Shown piece after piece: positions 44,359-54,614 of a stretch of DNA of 64,000 nucleotides. Location of the stretch: assembly GCF_025574465.1 (NCBI RefSeq), contig NZ_JAOBPP010000016.1, positions 62,001 through 126,000 on the forward strand, given 5' to 3'. The stretch's first letter is position 1; each line of letters opens with the position of its first letter. Origin of the DNA: Kordiimonas aestuarii. GTDB taxonomy: Bacteria > Pseudomonadota > Alphaproteobacteria > Sphingomonadales > Kordiimonadaceae. Both the position numbers and the translations under genes were made by a program. Under the pieces are notes generated by a model, which was not told where the DNA came from, made no database searches, and saw only the letters and a program-made list of their open reading frames with translations.

Positions 44359-46140
44359 TTACGCTGCCTTTTGCGCCGCGTTGCTGCCCAGCCGGACAAG
44401 GCGGCCGGGTTTTGCGCCCGTCAGTTCATCATTTTCGACCACAAGCTCACCGTCCACTATGGTGGCGATATAGCCGCTGGCTTCCTGCAACAGACGCTGG
44501 CCGCCTGCGGGCAGGTCCTTCACCATATGCGGGGCGTGCAGGCGCAAGTCTTTGTGGTTGATGACATTGATGTTGGCTTTCATGCCAACCTTGAGCCGCC
44601 CGCGGTCCCTGAAGCCGACATAATCCGCAAGGTCAGCGGTCAGCATTCTCACAGCCCGCGTGAGCTCAATGCGCTCTCCCTTCACCCGGTCCCGCGTCCA
44701 GTAGGACAAGAGGTAGGTGGGGAAGCTGGCGTCACACACGGTGCCGACATGCGCGCCGCCGTCCGACAGGCCCATCAGCGACTGCGGGTGGTTCATCATG
44801 GTGTAGACGGCTTCATAATTGAGGTTGGTATAGTTATAGATAGGGAAATACAGGAACTCGTGTCCGTCTTTCTCCAGCAGGATGTCATAGATTTTATCCA
44901 GCGGTTTGACGCTGTCCGCTTCCGCCATCTTATAGACCGATTGATCCACACCCTGTTCATAATCCGGGTTCTCGCCCAGTTTGAACATCTTGCACGAAAT
45001 AAAGTCGATCTGCTGCAACAGGATATCGGCAAGCGGCGGGATGGCTGTGCCGTCACCGGCCACTTTCTCGGAGCTTTCGGAAAGTAGTTGTTCCTTGAAC
45101 GCCGGGTCTTTCATTTTCGCCATACGCTCTTCCAAAGGCAGGTGGCTGATTTTCTTGTAGCTTGGGAAGCCAATGAAGGGATGGAAGGTACACTGAAGCC
45201 CGAGGATCACGCCGATGCCGCGCGGCGCGACTTGCAGGCGCATGTTGATGCCCTTCGCAGATGCTTGTTCCGCGCGGGCCATGATGTCTTTCCACTGTTT
45301 TGGGGCAAAGTCGCGTTGCATCAGTGACAGCGAGAAGGGGCGCCCGCCGGATGCGTTGGCGAAGTCTTCCAGCAGGCCAAATTCGCGGTCGAAGGCGGTT
45401 GGGTCCCCGCGCTCAAGGTCAAAATCATTCACCGCTTGCAGTACACCGTGCCCGAGGCCCTTGAAAGCTTCGGCAATGCCCATCAGTTCTTCGCGCGTGG
45501 CCTCACTGGCCGGGGTCCATTCACCGTCTGCCGTGCGGTGCACGTCGGAGCGTCCGGTCGAGAAACCAACAGCCCCGGCTTCCAGTGCGGCGCGGGTCAA
45601 CTCCCGCATTCTGGCGATGTCGTCGTCTGTGGCGGGTTCGCCTGATACCGCCCGTTCGCCCATCACGTAGACGCGCAGGGGGTCATGCACCACTTGGGCG
45701 GCGAAATCGATGGTGTGGGGGAAGTCGATGGCGTCCATATAATCGCCGAAGCTTTCCCAGTTCCATGTCAGCCCTTCGGCAAGCGCGGTGCCGGGGATGT
45801 CCTCCACCCCTTCCATCAGGCGCACGAGGCGGGTGTGGTCGCTTTCGTGTACTGGCGCGAAGCCGACACCGCAACTGCCCATCACGGCAGTGGTGACGCC
45901 GTGGTTGACGCTGGGTTGCAGGTCCGCGTCCCACGAGACCTGGCCGTCATAGTGGGTATGCAGGTCGATAAACCCCGGCGTCACGATCGCGCCTGTGGCG
46001 TCGATGATGCGCTCGGCGTCGCTGCCAAGCGCGCCAATGGCGGCGATTACACCGTCCTTGACCGCCACGTCAGCGCTGATACCGTCCGCGCCCGTGCCGT
46101 CATAAACGGTGCCGCCTTTGATGATGAGGTCATAAGCCAT
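44359..46140 (-). CDS. N-acyl-D-amino-acid deacylase family amidohydrolase
   Basis: A 593-residue metal-dependent amidohydrolase. The ATG at 46140 has a consensus AGGAGG site; the open frame upstream lacks homology. N-terminal strand [15 protein letters not shown], metal motif [14 protein letters not shown], the family Cys in [10 protein letters not shown], and C-terminal [21 protein letters not shown] with its catalytic Asp. D-aminoacylases release D-amino acids from N-acyl forms, but many relatives have other amide or lactam substrates. It overlaps the BASS transporter by 11 bases, suggesting the transporter brings in its substrate. Confidence 0.85.
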   Translation of the reverse strand: MAYDLIIKGGTVYDGTGADGISADVAVKDGVIAAIGALGSDAERIIDATGAIVTPGFIDLHTHYDGQVSWDADLQPSVNHGVTTAVMGSCGVGFAPVHESDHTRLVRLMEGVEDIPGTALAEGLTWNWESFGDYMDAIDFPHTIDFAAQVVHDPLRVYVMGERAVSGEPATDDDIARMRELTRAALEAGAVGFSTGRSDVHRTADGEWTPASEATREELMGIAEAFKGLGHGVLQAVNDFDLERGDPTAFDREFGLLEDFANASGGRPFSLSLMQRDFAPKQWKDIMARAEQASAKGINMRLQVAPRGIGVILGLQCTFHPFIGFPSYKKISHLPLEERMAKMKDPAFKEQLLSESSEKVAGDGTAIPPLADILLQQIDFISCKMFKLGENPDYEQGVDQSVYKMAEADSVKPLDKIYDILLEKDGHEFLYFPIYNYTNLNYEAVYTMMNHPQSLMGLSDGGAHVGTVCDASFPTYLLSYWTRDRVKGERIELTRAVRMLTADLADYVGFRDRGRLKVGMKANINVINHKDLRLHAPHMVKDLPAGGQRLLQEASGYIATIVDGELVVENDELTGAKPGRLVRLGSNAAQKAA

Positions 46141-47086
46141 TGGTATCCTCCTGAAAGCTAAGGGGTTGCGGGGCTGGGCGGGCGCCAAACAGTCGGTACA
46201 GGCCGGTGACAGCAAAACCGCCGACAAAGTGCCACACACCCCATGTTGCGATGATAAGAAGGCCGGAGCCGAGCCCGCCAAACTGGCTGAGCATGATAAG
46301 AAGACCGAGGCCGGAATTCTGGATGCCAATCTCAAACACCAGCGCGCGCCGGGTGGCAGGCTTCTTCAGCGCAAGCCGCCCGACCAAAGCGCCCAGCATG
46401 AAGGCCAGTGCGTTATGCAGCACCACATAAGGCAGGATCACGCTGCCAAAGTCGCGGAGCAGATCGGCGTTGGTGTATAGCCCAACCGCCACGAGGACCA
46501 CGATGATCAGCACTGCAATGGGCAGGCAGATTTTCTGCGCGCGGGCCGCAAGTGCGGGCCTGGCATGTGCGAGCCAGATGCCAAGCGAAAGCGGGATCAG
46601 AAGCGTGATGCTGGTGTTGATGATAAAGGCCACCCGGTCCAGCTCGATTGCGTCTACCAGTTCCCGCGTCGGGCCGTAAAGCCCGGTCCAGAACAGGATG
46701 GTAAACGGCAGGAACGCGGTGGAGAAAATGCTGGAACAGGTCGTGAGCGTAACGGAATAGGCTGTGTCGCCGTGGCTGAGCCGCGTAAACAGGTTGGAGA
46801 CGTTACCACCGGGGCAGCAGGCCACGATCAGCATACCGAGCGCAATGCCCGGCATCGGCTTGAAAACCAGCAGGATGGCAAGGGTCAGCAGCGGCAGGCC
46901 AAGCACCTGCGCGGCAAAGCCGGTTGCCACGCTGCGTTTGTGGCTGCGCAGAAAGGCAAAGTCATCTGTCTTCAGCCCCAGCGCCACACTGAACATGGTG
47001 AAAGCCAGCGAAATGGCAAGGCCAAGCTGTGTGCTTGGCTCCATTGTCACGACGGCCTCATTGATCTCAGCGAGACTGGCGATCAC
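46130..47086 (-). CDS. Bile acid:sodium symporter (BASS) family transporter
   Basis: A 318-residue membrane protein with about nine or ten helices. Family motifs: LGLAISLAFTMFSVALGLKTDDF at the N-terminus, ACCPGGNVSNLFTRLSHGDTAYSVTLTT (the crossover region, conserved GG), and FEIGIQNSGLGLLIM. BASS proteins carry organic acids with sodium; eukaryotic members carry bile acids, plant ones pyruvate or thio-methyl keto acids. It heads the minus-strand unit with the amidohydrolase and TauE gene, and is divergent from an AraC regulator. Confidence 0.88.
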   Translation of the reverse strand: MIASLAEINEAVVTMEPSTQLGLAISLAFTMFSVALGLKTDDFAFLRSHKRSVATGFAAQVLGLPLLTLAILLVFKPMPGIALGMLIVACCPGGNVSNLFTRLSHGDTAYSVTLTTCSSIFSTAFLPFTILFWTGLYGPTRELVDAIELDRVAFIINTSITLLIPLSLGIWLAHARPALAARAQKICLPIAVLIIVVLVAVGLYTNADLLRDFGSVILPYVVLHNALAFMLGALVGRLALKKPATRRALVFEIGIQNSGLGLLIMLSQFGGLGSGLLIIATWGVWHFVGGFAVTGLYRLFGARPAPQPLSFQEDTNGL

Positions 47087-47203
47087 GCCCTCCTTCCCTA
47101 AACTTCCCTCCCACAGGAAAGCTTAATCTACTTGACGAATGCCGCCGATGGAATGACAGTCGGCGTCTAAAAATTGATATTTTACGCCAAGAGATGGCAC
47201 CTG

Positions 47204-48193
47204 ATGACCGAAACCGTTTTAGCCCGATACCTCGCGAGCCTCGCCCAGACCATGGAGCGAGACTATGCTGTGCCGCGCGAAAAACTTTTTGCTGAAGCCG
47301 ATGTCAGTCTCGTGGACGGCGTCGAGCGCATCCCCGAGCAGGACGCCGAAGCGCTATGGGCGGCGGCTGACCGGCTGGCTGGTGACGGCCTTCTAGGTGT
47401 CCGTGTGGGTAAAAGTGTGCGCTACGGCACCTATGCCACCCTTGGCCATATGCTTGTCACCAGCGAAACGGTGGGTGAGGCGCTCAGGGAAGCATGCGAT
47501 TATGCGCTTTATGTCGGTGCTGCCGGGCGTTTTGACCTGGCGGAAGACGGTGGGGAATGCCGCCTGACCTACACACCAGTGCGGCCTGACTGGCAGGCGG
47601 CCGAGGTGCGCTCTGAGGCTGTGTTGCTGCCCTTTGCCCGCTTTGCCCGCTGGGCGTCGCCCGGCGTGGCGCCTGTGCGGGTGGAACTGATGCGCGGGCA
47701 GCCTGATAATGCGAACGCGTTCGAGACGGCCTTCGAAGCGCCGGTGATCTTCGGCGCGCCTGAGCATGCGATGGTGTGGCCAAGGGATGCCATGCACCAG
47801 CCGATGAATGATGCAAACCCCGCGCTGCATGCCATGCTAAAGCAGCACGTGCAGGCCGAGATGCCGGGTGAAGGCAGTGTGTCGGCGCGCGTTAAGGCCT
47901 ATGTTGGCAAGCAGTTGGACGCGCAATCAGGCGGTCTCACGGCCCGTGACGCCGCAGCCGCGCTTTCCCTGTCGCTGCGCAGCCTGCAACGGGAACTGGC
48001 CTGCGAAGGCGCAAGTTTTCGTGATATATTGGCCGATGTGCGCCGGGAAAAGGCGCGGCTATTGTTGCTGGCCGACGGCTTGAGCGTGCAGGAAACTTCG
48101 GCCCGGCTTGGTTATTCGGAACCCGCAGCATTCGTGCGCGCCTTTCGCCGCTGGTATGGCCGCGCCCCGGCTGAATATGCCCGCAATCAATAA
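47204..48193 (+). CDS. AraC-family regulator (OruR/ArgR-like ligand domain)
   Basis: A 329-residue regulator from ATG 47204; an ATG at 47174 would add ten residues. The N-terminal 200 residues resemble the arabinose-binding-like domain of OruR-type regulators. The C-terminal AraC HTH pair is clear: LTARDAAAALSLSLRSLQRELACEGASF and VQETSARLGYSEPAAFVRAFRRWYGRAPAEY. It is divergent from the BASS-amidohydrolase unit, which it probably controls. Spaced inverted hexamers (CGCCGA at 47143 and TCGGCG at 47160) lie between but are weak evidence for an operator. Confidence 0.87.
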   Translation: MTETVLARYLASLAQTMERDYAVPREKLFAEADVSLVDGVERIPEQDAEALWAAADRLAGDGLLGVRVGKSVRYGTYATLGHMLVTSETVGEALREACDYALYVGAAGRFDLAEDGGECRLTYTPVRPDWQAAEVRSEAVLLPFARFARWASPGVAPVRVELMRGQPDNANAFETAFEAPVIFGAPEHAMVWPRDAMHQPMNDANPALHAMLKQHVQAEMPGEGSVSARVKAYVGKQLDAQSGGLTARDAAAALSLSLRSLQRELACEGASFRDILADVRREKARLLLLADGLSVQETSARLGYSEPAAFVRAFRRWYGRAPAEYARNQ

Positions 48194-48268
48194 AGCCTCT
48201 AGCATCCACCCCTCGAACGGTTTTATGGTCGGCTAAATGTACCGAATGAAAACGGAAGGGACGTCACA

Positions 48269-49687
48269 GTGACGCTGAAACAAATCTGGCAAGCTGCCAT
48301 GCTATGTGTGGCTATGGTGTCATTTGAAGGATATGCGATGGCTGAAGACAAAACCGCGGTCGACCTTGTGGTCCATGGCCGCTATGTGGTGACGATGGAC
48401 GGCGCGCAGGACGTGATTGAAAACGGCGCTGTGGCGGTGAAGGACGGCGCGATTGTCGCCGTCGGCACCGACGCGGATATCGCAAGCGCCTATGACGCAG
48501 CGGAGAGCATCAGCGGCGAGAACCGCGTGTTGATGCCGGGTTTTGTGAACGGCCACACCCACACCGCCATGGTGTTGTTTCGTGGTATGGCCGATGACTT
48601 GGCATTGATGACATGGCTGCAGGAATATATCTTCCCGATGGAAGGCCGCTATGTGGACCCGGCTTTTATCGAGGTCGGCTCAGAGCTTGCCTGCTGGGAG
48701 ATGATTCAGGGCGGCACGACGAGTTTCGTGGACATGTATTTCTATCCCGAGGTGATTGCGGGCGTGGTGGACCGGTGCGGTCTGCGCGCTGTCATCGCGG
48801 CACCGATGATCGATTTCCCGAGCCCCGGTTTCAAGGGCTGGGATGACAGCTTTGCGGCTGGTGTGAAATTCGTTGAGGACTGGCAGGGCAAACATGCCCG
48901 CATCACGCCTGCGCTCGCGCCCCACGCACCCTATACGGTCTCGAAGGAGCATCTGGCGCTGGTGACGGCCAAGGCGAAAGAGCTTGGCGCGCCAATCTCG
49001 ATCCATATCGCCGAGGACAAGGCGGAACTGAAAACCGTGGGCGATAAATACGGCATCACGTCGGTGGAGCTAATGCAGGAAGTCGGCATGACGGATGTCA
49101 CCACCGTTGCCGCCCACGTGGTGTGGCCCACTGAAAGCGACATGAAAACGCTGGCGGCATCGAAGGTCGGTGCGATCCATAACCCCACCTCGAACCTCAA
49201 GACCGCGGCGGGCATTGCGCCCATCCCGGCCATGCTGGCCGCTGGTGTGAAAGTTGGCCTTGGTACCGACGGCGCGGCTTCGAACAATGACCTTGATATG
49301 TGGGAAGAACTGCGGCTCGCGGCGCTGTTGCACAAGGGTGCGGGTGGTGACCCGACCGTGGTGCCCGCGCGTGCCGCACTGAATATGGCGACAAAAGGCG
49401 GCGCCGAAGCCGTGGGTCTTGGTGAGATGACCGGCAGCCTTGAGGCAGGCAAACGCGCCGATATGATACAGGTCTCGCTCGACAGCCTGCGCCTGAGCCC
49501 GCTTTATGATGTCATGTCCCAGCTTGTATATGCCGCTGGCGCGCGTGACGTAGTGACCACCGTTGTGGACGGCAAGGTGCTGATGGCGGACGGCAAGGTG
49601 CTGACGGTGGATGAGGACGCCCTGCGCGCCAAGGTGAAGACGGTCGCAGACAAGATCCGCGCTGACCTCGACGCCAAAAAACAATAA
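48269..49687 (+). CDS. Exported amidohydrolase, SAH deaminase/chlorohydrolase (ATZ/TRZ) type
   Basis: A 472-residue member of the amidohydrolase superfamily near S-adenosylhomocysteine/5'-methylthioadenosine deaminases. Metal ligands: GHTHTAM, AEDKAEL after the SIHIAED strand, HVVWP and GTDGAASNNDLDMW; ALAPHAPYTVS is typical of this branch. The GTG at 48269 gives an N-terminal signal peptide (MLCVAMVSFEGYAMA) ahead of the usual first strand DLVVHGRYVV; most relatives are cytoplasmic. A later in-frame start might remove the signal, but no good one lies before the homologous part. Substrate unknown; the downstream formate dehydrogenase genes may be unrelated. Confidence 0.83.
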   Translation: MTLKQIWQAAMLCVAMVSFEGYAMAEDKTAVDLVVHGRYVVTMDGAQDVIENGAVAVKDGAIVAVGTDADIASAYDAAESISGENRVLMPGFVNGHTHTAMVLFRGMADDLALMTWLQEYIFPMEGRYVDPAFIEVGSELACWEMIQGGTTSFVDMYFYPEVIAGVVDRCGLRAVIAAPMIDFPSPGFKGWDDSFAAGVKFVEDWQGKHARITPALAPHAPYTVSKEHLALVTAKAKELGAPISIHIAEDKAELKTVGDKYGITSVELMQEVGMTDVTTVAAHVVWPTESDMKTLAASKVGAIHNPTSNLKTAAGIAPIPAMLAAGVKVGLGTDGAASNNDLDMWEELRLAALLHKGAGGDPTVVPARAALNMATKGGAEAVGLGEMTGSLEAGKRADMIQVSLDSLRLSPLYDVMSQLVYAAGARDVVTTVVDGKVLMADGKVLTVDEDALRAKVKTVADKIRADLDAKKQ

Positions 49688-49773
49688 TACAGGTGGCGGG
49701 TACCGTTGCCCGCCGCACCACACAATAACAAGCATAAGTGACACCCGGATCACGGGTGCGGGAGGGGCTTGAA

Positions 49774-50253
49774 GTGACTGACGCCAAGGCGCAGAATGTA
49801 GGCGCTATGGATGCGCTTATCGCAAAATATGTGGGTGTACAGGGCGGCCTGATGCGTGCGCTTCTCGCGCTGCAGGAGGCTGATGGCTATATCGATGCCA
49901 GCGCGCTGCCGAAGCTCGCCGCCGCCTTTAACCTGACGAAGGCCGAGGTCAAGGGTGTCATCAGCTTTTATGATGATTTTGCCCGCGCGCCGAAGGGCGA
50001 GCATGTGTTGCGCCTTTGCCAGGCGGAAGCCTGCCAGGCTGTTGGCGCACGCGAGTTGACACAGCATGCGTGTGAAAGAGCCGATGTTGCCATGGGGGAT
50101 ACCCGCATGGATGGCCGCATCACCATTGAGCCGGTCTATTGCCTTGGCCTATGTGCAAACGGCCCCGCCGCGATGGTGGACGGCAAGCTGAAGGCAGCGG
50201 TGGGTGAAGCCGATATCGACGCTCTTCTGGATGCATGGGAGCATGAGGCATGA
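49774..50253 (+). CDS. fdsG: NAD-dependent formate dehydrogenase gamma subunit (NuoE-like)
   Basis: A 159-residue 2Fe-2S protein passing electrons within the soluble formate dehydrogenase. The GTG at 49774 is chosen for the GGAGGGG site about seven bases upstream; a frame start at 49738 has no site. Cluster ligands are in LCQAEACQA and VYCLGLCANGP, spaced as in NuoE. The stop overlaps the fdsB start as ATGA. FdsGBA complexes oxidise formate to CO2 with NAD+. Confidence 0.92.
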   Translation: MTDAKAQNVGAMDALIAKYVGVQGGLMRALLALQEADGYIDASALPKLAAAFNLTKAEVKGVISFYDDFARAPKGEHVLRLCQAEACQAVGARELTQHACERADVAMGDTRMDGRITIEPVYCLGLCANGPAAMVDGKLKAAVGEADIDALLDAWEHEA

Positions 50254-51776
50254 CCCGTATCTTTATCCCGCTCGACAGTGTCGCGGTCGCCCTTGGTGCC
50301 GATGAAGTTGCTGAAAAGCTCAAAGCTCAAGATGGTGTGGAGGTTGTCCGCAATGGCAGCCGTGGCATGCTGTGGTTGGAGCCGCTTGTGGAAGTGGAAA
50401 CCGCCAAGGGCCGTATCGCCTATGGTCCGGTGACGGGAGCCGATGTGGGCAGTTTGCTGGCTGCCGGTTTCCTCGAGGGTGCGGACCATGCGCTTTGCCT
50501 TGGCCTGACGGAAGAGATCGACTTCCTTAAAAAACAGGAACGCCTGACCTTCGCGCGCTGCGGTGTGACGGACCCGCTTTGCCTCAAAGATTACAAGGCC
50601 CATGGCGACCTCTCCGGCCTCCGTAAGGCGCTTGCCTTGGAACCGCAGGATATTGCGGAAGAGGTCATGACCTCAGGCCTGCGGGGTCGCGGTGGTGCTG
50701 CCTTCCCGGCCGGTATCAAATGGAAAACCGTTCTGGGGGCAACCGCCACGCAAAAATACATCGTCTGCAACGCGGATGAGGGCGACAGCGGCACCTTCGC
50801 TGATCGCATGATCATGGAGGGTGACCCCTACCTGCTGATTGAAGGCATGATTATCGCCGGGCTGGGCACGGGCGCGAGCAAGGGTTTTGTCTACCTGCGC
50901 AGCGAATATCCGGTGGCGAAAGCGGTGTTCTCAGAAGCGCTTGAGAATGCGTATGCCGACGGGCTTCTGGGCGACAATATCCTTGGCTCCGGCAAAGCAT
51001 TTGATCTTGAGCTGTTCATGGGGGCAGGGGCTTATATTTGTGGCGAGGAAACCTCGCTGCTGGATAGCCTTGAAGGCAAACGAGGGCAGGTGCGCGCCAA
51101 GCCACCGCTACCGGCGCTTGAAGGCCTCAATGGCAAGCCGACGCTTGTGCATAACGTTATTTCGCTCTGTGCCGTGCCGACGATCCTCGCGGAAGGTGGT
51201 GCGTTCTATAAGGACTACGGCATGGGGCGGTCTACCGGCACGATGCCGTTCCAGCTTGCGGGGAACATCAAACATGGCGGGCTTGTTGAAAAGGCCTTCG
51301 GTGTCAGTTTGCGGGAACTGGTGGAAGGTTTTGGTGGTGGCACGCGTTCAGGGCGCGCGATCAAGACGGCGCAGGTGGGCGGGCCGCTGGGGGCCTATAT
51401 CCCGCCCGCCCTTATGGACACGCCGATGGACTATGAAAGCTTCGCTAAAATTGGCGCAGGTGTGGGTCATGGTGGTATAGTGCTTTATGACGACACGGCT
51501 GACATGGCGGCGCAGGCCAAATATGCCTTCGATTTTTGCGCCCATGAAAGCTGCGGCAAATGCACGCCGTGCCGAATTGGTGCGGTGCGCGGCTCGGAAG
51601 TGATGGCAAAGGTCATTGCGGGCACCGACGTGCACGGGAACCTTGAACTGATTGATGACCTCTGTGAGGTCATGACGGACGGGTCGCTTTGTGCCATGGG
51701 CGGCATGACCCCGATCCCGGTGATGAGTGCGATAAAGCACTTCCCGGATGATTTCCTGAAGGGAGACAAGGAATGA
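50250..51776 (+). CDS. fdsB: NAD-dependent formate dehydrogenase beta subunit (NuoF-like, FMN and NAD site)
   Basis: A 508-residue diaphorase subunit. The first 120 residues are a thioredoxin-like NuoE-type extension. FMN/NADH motifs: GLRGRGGAAFPAGIKW, CNADEGDSGTFADR, and GAGAYICGEETSLLDSLEG. The 4Fe-4S site is ESCGKCTPCRIG near the C-terminus. It overlaps both fdsG and fdsA by four bases, indicating tight translational coupling in the operon. Confidence 0.94.
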   Translation: MTRIFIPLDSVAVALGADEVAEKLKAQDGVEVVRNGSRGMLWLEPLVEVETAKGRIAYGPVTGADVGSLLAAGFLEGADHALCLGLTEEIDFLKKQERLTFARCGVTDPLCLKDYKAHGDLSGLRKALALEPQDIAEEVMTSGLRGRGGAAFPAGIKWKTVLGATATQKYIVCNADEGDSGTFADRMIMEGDPYLLIEGMIIAGLGTGASKGFVYLRSEYPVAKAVFSEALENAYADGLLGDNILGSGKAFDLELFMGAGAYICGEETSLLDSLEGKRGQVRAKPPLPALEGLNGKPTLVHNVISLCAVPTILAEGGAFYKDYGMGRSTGTMPFQLAGNIKHGGLVEKAFGVSLRELVEGFGGGTRSGRAIKTAQVGGPLGAYIPPALMDTPMDYESFAKIGAGVGHGGIVLYDDTADMAAQAKYAFDFCAHESCGKCTPCRIGAVRGSEVMAKVIAGTDVHGNLELIDDLCEVMTDGSLCAMGGMTPIPVMSAIKHFPDDFLKGDKE

Positions 51777-54613
51777 CCCTTCTCAAAGAAACAGATTATG
51801 GCACGCCTGAGGTGATGTCGGGTGAGGCTGTCACGCTTGAGATTGACGGCCAAACCGTCACGGTGCCCAAGGGCACCAGCATCATGCGCGCGGCGAAAGA
51901 AGCCGGTATCGGCATCCCCAAACTGTGCGCGACCGATATGGTTGATGCGTTTGGTTCCTGCCGCATGTGCCTTGTGGAAATTGAAGGCCGCAAAGGCACA
52001 CCGTCGTCATGCACCGCGCTCGCGGAAGAGGGACTGGTGGTCAAAACCCAGACCAGCCGCCTCGCACGCCTCAGGCGCGGGGTGATGGAGCTTTATATCT
52101 CCGACCACCCGCTGGATTGCCTGACCTGCCCCACGAACGGAGACTGCGAGTTGCAGGACATGGCGGGTGCTGTGGGCCTTCGTGATGTGCGCTACGGCTA
52201 CGCGGGCGAGAACCACCTCGATCTGGCGAAGGACGAAAGCACACCCTATTTCACCTATGATCCTTCAAAATGCATCGTCTGCTCGCGCTGCGTGCGGGCG
52301 TGTGATGAGGTGCAGGGCACCTTGGCGCTTACGATTGAGGGCAGGGGTTTTGGCTCCCGCGTGGCGACGGGTGCGGATGACTTTTTCTCCAGCGAATGTG
52401 TCTCCTGCGGGGCCTGCGTACAGGCTTGCCCCACGGCGACCTTGTCGGAAACCGCGCTCATTGAGCACGGCGTGCCGGACCGCACGGTGCTGACCACCTG
52501 CGCCTATTGCGGTGTGGGTTGTGAGTTCAAGGCCGAGCTGAAGGGTGATCAGGTTGTGCGCATGGTGCCCCACAAGGGCGGCAAGGCCAACCACGGGCAT
52601 AGCTGCGTGAAAGGCCGCTTCGCCTGGGGCTATGCGACCCATAAGGACCGCATGACCAAACCGATGATCCGCGAGCATATCGATGAGCCGTGGCGCGAGG
52701 TCAGTTGGGATGAGGCGATTGGCTTCGCCGCCGATAAGCTTAAGAAAACGCAAGCGAAATACGGCCGCAAGTCCATTGGCGGCATCACCTCTTCCCGCTG
52801 TACGATCGAGGAAGTGTGGGTGATGCAGAAGCTGATCCGCACCGCCTTCGGCAACAACAATGTGGATACCTGCGCGCGGGTTTGCCATTCGCCCACGGGT
52901 TATGGCCTCAAGCAGACCTTTGGCACCAGCGCAGGCACGCAAGACTTTGATTCTGTGGAAGATGCCGATGTTATCATGGTCATCGGCGCCAACCCGACGG
53001 ATGCGCACCCGGTGTTCGCCTCCCAGATGAAACGGCGGCTTCGGCAGGGGGCGAAGCTTATTATCCTCGACCCACGCCAGATCGACCTTGTGAAAACCCC
53101 GCATGTGAAAGCGGATTATCACCTGCCGCTTTTGCCCGGCACCAATGTGGCGATGATTAATGCGCTCGCGCATGTGGTTGTCAGTGAAGGGCTGGTCGAC
53201 GAAAAGTTCGTGCGTGAGCGCTGCGAAGTGGACGCGTTTGATGAGTGGAAAAACTTCATCCTCGATCCTGTCAACTCGCCAGAGAATGTCGCCAAGATCG
53301 CGGGCGTGAGTGCGGAAGATATCCGTGGGGCGGCAAGACTTTACGCGACCGGTGGCAACGGTGCCATCTACTATGGCTTGGGCGTGACCGAGCACAGTCA
53401 GGGGTCGACCATGGTCATGGGTATGGCCAACCTTGTGATGGCCACCGGCAACATCGGTCGCCGCGGTGTGGGACTTAACCCGCTCAGGGGCCAGAACAAT
53501 GTTCAGGGCTCGTGCGATATGGGCTCTTTCCCGCATGAATTCTCAGGCTACCGGCCGGTTTCGGATGATGCGGTGCGCGCGGAATTTGAAGCCGCGTGGG
53601 GCATGAGCCTTGACGGTGAGCCCGGGTTCCGCATCCCGAACATGTTTGATGAAGCGGTCGCCGGCACGTTCAAGGCCATCTATGTACAGGGGGAGGATAT
53701 CGCGCAAAGCGACCCCAATACCCTGCATGTGGAAGCGGCGCTCAGGTCGATGGAATGTGTGATCGTGCAGGACCTTTTCCTCAATGAAACCGCGCGTTTC
53801 GCGCACGTGTTTTTGCCCGGCACCAGCTTTCTGGAGAAAGACGGAACCTTCATTAATGCGGAGCGCCGTTTGGGGCGGGTGCGGCCGGTGATGAAGTCCA
53901 AAACCGGACTGGATGAATGGCAGGTGACAGCGAAGCTCTCGGAAGCGATGGGCACCGCGATGGTGTACCGAAACGCCAGCGACATCATGGACGAAATCGC
54001 GGCGCTGACTCCCACTTTCAAGGGTGTTTCCTTCAATCGGCTTGACCGGGAGGGCAGCGTGCAGTGGCCGTGTAATGACGCAGCGCCCGCGGGTACGCCC
54101 ATCATGCATGTTGACGGCTTTGTGCGCGGTAAGGGCTTGTTTATCCTCACGGAATATGTGCCGACAACGGAGAAGACCAACCGCAAATTCCCACTGATTT
54201 TGACCACAGGCCGTATCCTCAGCCAGTATAATGTGGGCGCGCAAACCCGCCGCACGGACAACAACCGCTGGATGGAAGAAGACGTGCTGGAAATTCACGA
54301 AAGTGACGCTGAGGTGCGCGGCATTCATGACGGTGACTGGGTGGCCGTGCGCTCCCGCAAGGGGGAGACGACGTTGCGCGCCAATATCTCCGGCCGCATG
54401 GCGCCGGGCGTGGTCTATACCACCTTCCACCACCCGGAAACCGGCGCGAATGTCATCACCACCGAGAACTCTGACTGGGCGACGAATTGCCCGGAATACA
54501 AGGTGACAGCGGTGGAAGTGACGCCCGCAAACCACCGGTCAGACTGGCAGGAAAGCTATGCCCGCGAGGCCCCCAAAATGCGGCGGGTGAAAGCCCCCGC
54601 GGCGGCGGAATAG
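51773..54613 (+). CDS. fdsA: Formate dehydrogenase alpha subunit (molybdenum/tungsten bis-MGD)
   Basis: Catalytic subunit of 946 residues. N-terminal 2Fe-2S region with CRMCLVEIEG; NuoG-like CLTCPTNGDCELQ; two 4Fe-4S sites (CIVCSRCVRACDE, CVSCGACVQACPT); the Mo-proximal cluster CAYCGVGCEF. In the molybdopterin domain the metal ligand is Cys in CARVCHSPT, so this is a cysteine, not selenocysteine, enzyme. C-terminal dinucleotide-binding segment includes GRILSQYNVGAQTRRTD. The small delta subunit (FdsD) often found with these genes is not next to it. Confidence 0.95.
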   Translation: MTLLKETDYGTPEVMSGEAVTLEIDGQTVTVPKGTSIMRAAKEAGIGIPKLCATDMVDAFGSCRMCLVEIEGRKGTPSSCTALAEEGLVVKTQTSRLARLRRGVMELYISDHPLDCLTCPTNGDCELQDMAGAVGLRDVRYGYAGENHLDLAKDESTPYFTYDPSKCIVCSRCVRACDEVQGTLALTIEGRGFGSRVATGADDFFSSECVSCGACVQACPTATLSETALIEHGVPDRTVLTTCAYCGVGCEFKAELKGDQVVRMVPHKGGKANHGHSCVKGRFAWGYATHKDRMTKPMIREHIDEPWREVSWDEAIGFAADKLKKTQAKYGRKSIGGITSSRCTIEEVWVMQKLIRTAFGNNNVDTCARVCHSPTGYGLKQTFGTSAGTQDFDSVEDADVIMVIGANPTDAHPVFASQMKRRLRQGAKLIILDPRQIDLVKTPHVKADYHLPLLPGTNVAMINALAHVVVSEGLVDEKFVRERCEVDAFDEWKNFILDPVNSPENVAKIAGVSAEDIRGAARLYATGGNGAIYYGLGVTEHSQGSTMVMGMANLVMATGNIGRRGVGLNPLRGQNNVQGSCDMGSFPHEFSGYRPVSDDAVRAEFEAAWGMSLDGEPGFRIPNMFDEAVAGTFKAIYVQGEDIAQSDPNTLHVEAALRSMECVIVQDLFLNETARFAHVFLPGTSFLEKDGTFINAERRLGRVRPVMKSKTGLDEWQVTAKLSEAMGTAMVYRNASDIMDEIAALTPTFKGVSFNRLDREGSVQWPCNDAAPAGTPIMHVDGFVRGKGLFILTEYVPTTEKTNRKFPLILTTGRILSQYNVGAQTRRTDNNRWMEEDVLEIHESDAEVRGIHDGDWVAVRSRKGETTLRANISGRMAPGVVYTTFHHPETGANVITTENSDWATNCPEYKVTAVEVTPANHRSDWQESYAREAPKMRRVKAPAAAE

Positions 54614-54614
54614 G

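Noticed and set aside
47143..47165. Inverted hexamers CGCCGA-N11-TCGGCG upstream of the AraC gene
   Set aside because: Short arms in GC-rich DNA, and AraC proteins usually bind direct repeats; too weak to call an operator.
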